Positions 63,313 through 64,000 of a DNA stretch of 64,000 nucleotides are shown here, piece by piece. Each line of letters starts with the position of its first letter. The stretch's first letter is position 1. A program made the translations under genes and the position numbers. Origin of the DNA: Methyloterricola oryzae (GTDB taxonomy: Bacteria; Pseudomonadota; Gammaproteobacteria; Methylococcales; Methylococcaceae); contig NZ_JYNS01000001.1 of the NCBI RefSeq assembly GCF_000934725.1, positions 186,001 through 250,000 on the forward strand, read 5' to 3'. A model generated the notes under the pieces. It saw only the letters and a list, made by a program, of their open reading frames with translations. It had not been told where the DNA came from and ran no database searches.

Positions 63313-64000
63313 GACGTGGCCCTGGAAACCCGGCTGCGGTCAGCGCTCACCAGCAGTGGGCAGAGCAGGAACCCCAGGGTGACGCCCAGGGTGACGGACA
63401 CCGACAGGATGGGCAGGGTCGGCGTGCGCGCCAGGGCCATGGCGCCGAAGGAGGCCAGGGTGGTCAGCGTGGACGAGGCGATGGCGTGGTAGGTGATATC
63501 GGTGTCGTGCACCCGGTTGTCCATGAAGAAGATGCCATAGTCCACGCAAAGGGACACCGACAGCAGCAGGCCGATCACGTGCAGGAAGCTGACTTCCTCC
63601 CCCACCAGCGCCCAGGCGGCCATGATGAACAGCACCGAGGCAAGAGTGGGCAGCAGGGTCAGGGCCACGCGCCGCAGGCTGCGCTGCTGCAGCCAGATCA
63701 GCCCCGCCATGACCAGGATGCCCCAGCCCAGCATTTCCAGGGAACGGTCCCGGTGCTGCTGGGCCACCCGGTTCATGACATCGCGCTGGCTGAAGTAGCG
63801 CACCCCGTCCAGGCCGTGCAGGGCGGCCTCGACCTTGGCCGGATCGTGGTGGCCGAGCCAGATGGCCAGGGCAACCCGCCCGTTCTGCCGGATCACCTGG
63901 CCGGAGAGTATCGCTTTCACCGCCTCGCCCGCCAGTGCCGCTTCCGGCGTGAGCATGGCCCCTGCGGGAAGATCCGGCAGCGCGCCCAGCTTTTCCACGG
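63309..64000 (-). CDS. MMPL-family exporter, C-terminal part (gene continues beyond the window)
   Basis: Partial: only the last ~230 residues are in the window; the start lies past 64000. A periplasmic loop end is followed by six membrane helices (ILVMAGLIWLQQRSLRRVALTLLPTLASVLFIMAAWALVG to LPILSVSVTLGVTLGFLLCPLLVS). VSLCVDYGIFFMDNR carries the proton-relay Asp of RND/MMPL transporters. In aryl-polyene clusters an MMPL protein of this kind probably moves the pigment lipid to the outer membrane. Confidence 0.82.
   Translation of the reverse strand, partial: VEKLGALPDLPAGAMLTPEAALAGEAVKAILSGQVIRQNGRVALAIWLGHHDPAKVEAALHGLDGVRYFSQRDVMNRVAQQHRDRSLEMLGWGILVMAGLIWLQQRSLRRVALTLLPTLASVLFIMAAWALVGEEVSFLHVIGLLLSVSLCVDYGIFFMDNRVHDTDITYHAIASSTLTTLASFGAMALARTPTLPILSVSVTLGVTLGFLLCPLLVSADRSRVSRATS

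Overview
The window is a compact, high-GC stretch of bacterial chromosome. Its gene content (FabI, Orn, BarA-type hybrid kinase, Tex, Aas, homodimeric AceE with a short AceF, DUF2782 and DUF3015 proteins) fits a gammaproteobacterium, and the overall style recalls the Methylococcales. That family-level guess is from memory of protein style only; no methane-oxidation gene lies here. I found no rRNA, tRNA, CRISPR array or complete insertion sequence.

Layout. 25-5942: a yejABEF peptide ABC importer, split between yejB and yejE by a hairpin-rich intergenic repeat. 6041-7140: fabI and a ComFB-like gene. 7277-11332: a membrane-lipid remodelling cluster with a PlcP-type phospholipase, two glycosyltransferases, a PAP2 phosphatase and diacylglycerol kinase. 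Two four-unit, 11-bp-periodic Pho-box-like arrays precede its first and third genes, so it is probably induced by phosphate starvation. 11541-18923: BarA-like kinase, orn, argG and a CHASE/PAS/GGDEF cyclase. 19054-24515: a divergent sulfur unit in which a sigma54 activator (FisR-like) faces a good -24/-12 promoter ahead of a persulfide dioxygenase, TauE and YeeE/YedE transporters, a lipoprotein and thiE. 24643-30291: the pyruvate dehydrogenase operon with a truncated Uma2 remnant inside it. 30352-36472: an NtrC-type two-component system, a SulP anion transporter and DctA. 36516-54371: mostly housekeeping genes (proS, tex, aas, gshA, cysH) with c-di-GMP-type signalling proteins and, at the end, a MotA/MotB-like stator pair. 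54372-55110: a 739-bp stretch without a convincing gene but with an excellent sigma54 promoter.

55485-64000 (minus strand, running off the right edge) is the most unusual part. An aryl-polyene-type core (MMPL exporter, ketosynthase, chain-length-factor-like partner) is followed by an internally promoted set: BamE-like lipoprotein, PltA-like flavin halogenase, carrier protein, condensation-type acyltransferase, amino-acid adenylating enzyme and PltE-like acyl dehydrogenase. The last group resembles the prolyl to pyrrolyl carrier-protein pathway of pyoluteorin and prodigiosin. I infer that the locus makes a (chloro)pyrrole-containing polyene or polyketide, a combination I do not recognise.

Many genes are translationally coupled through 4-bp start/stop overlaps, and several starts are non-ATG (TTG, GTG, probably one CTG).
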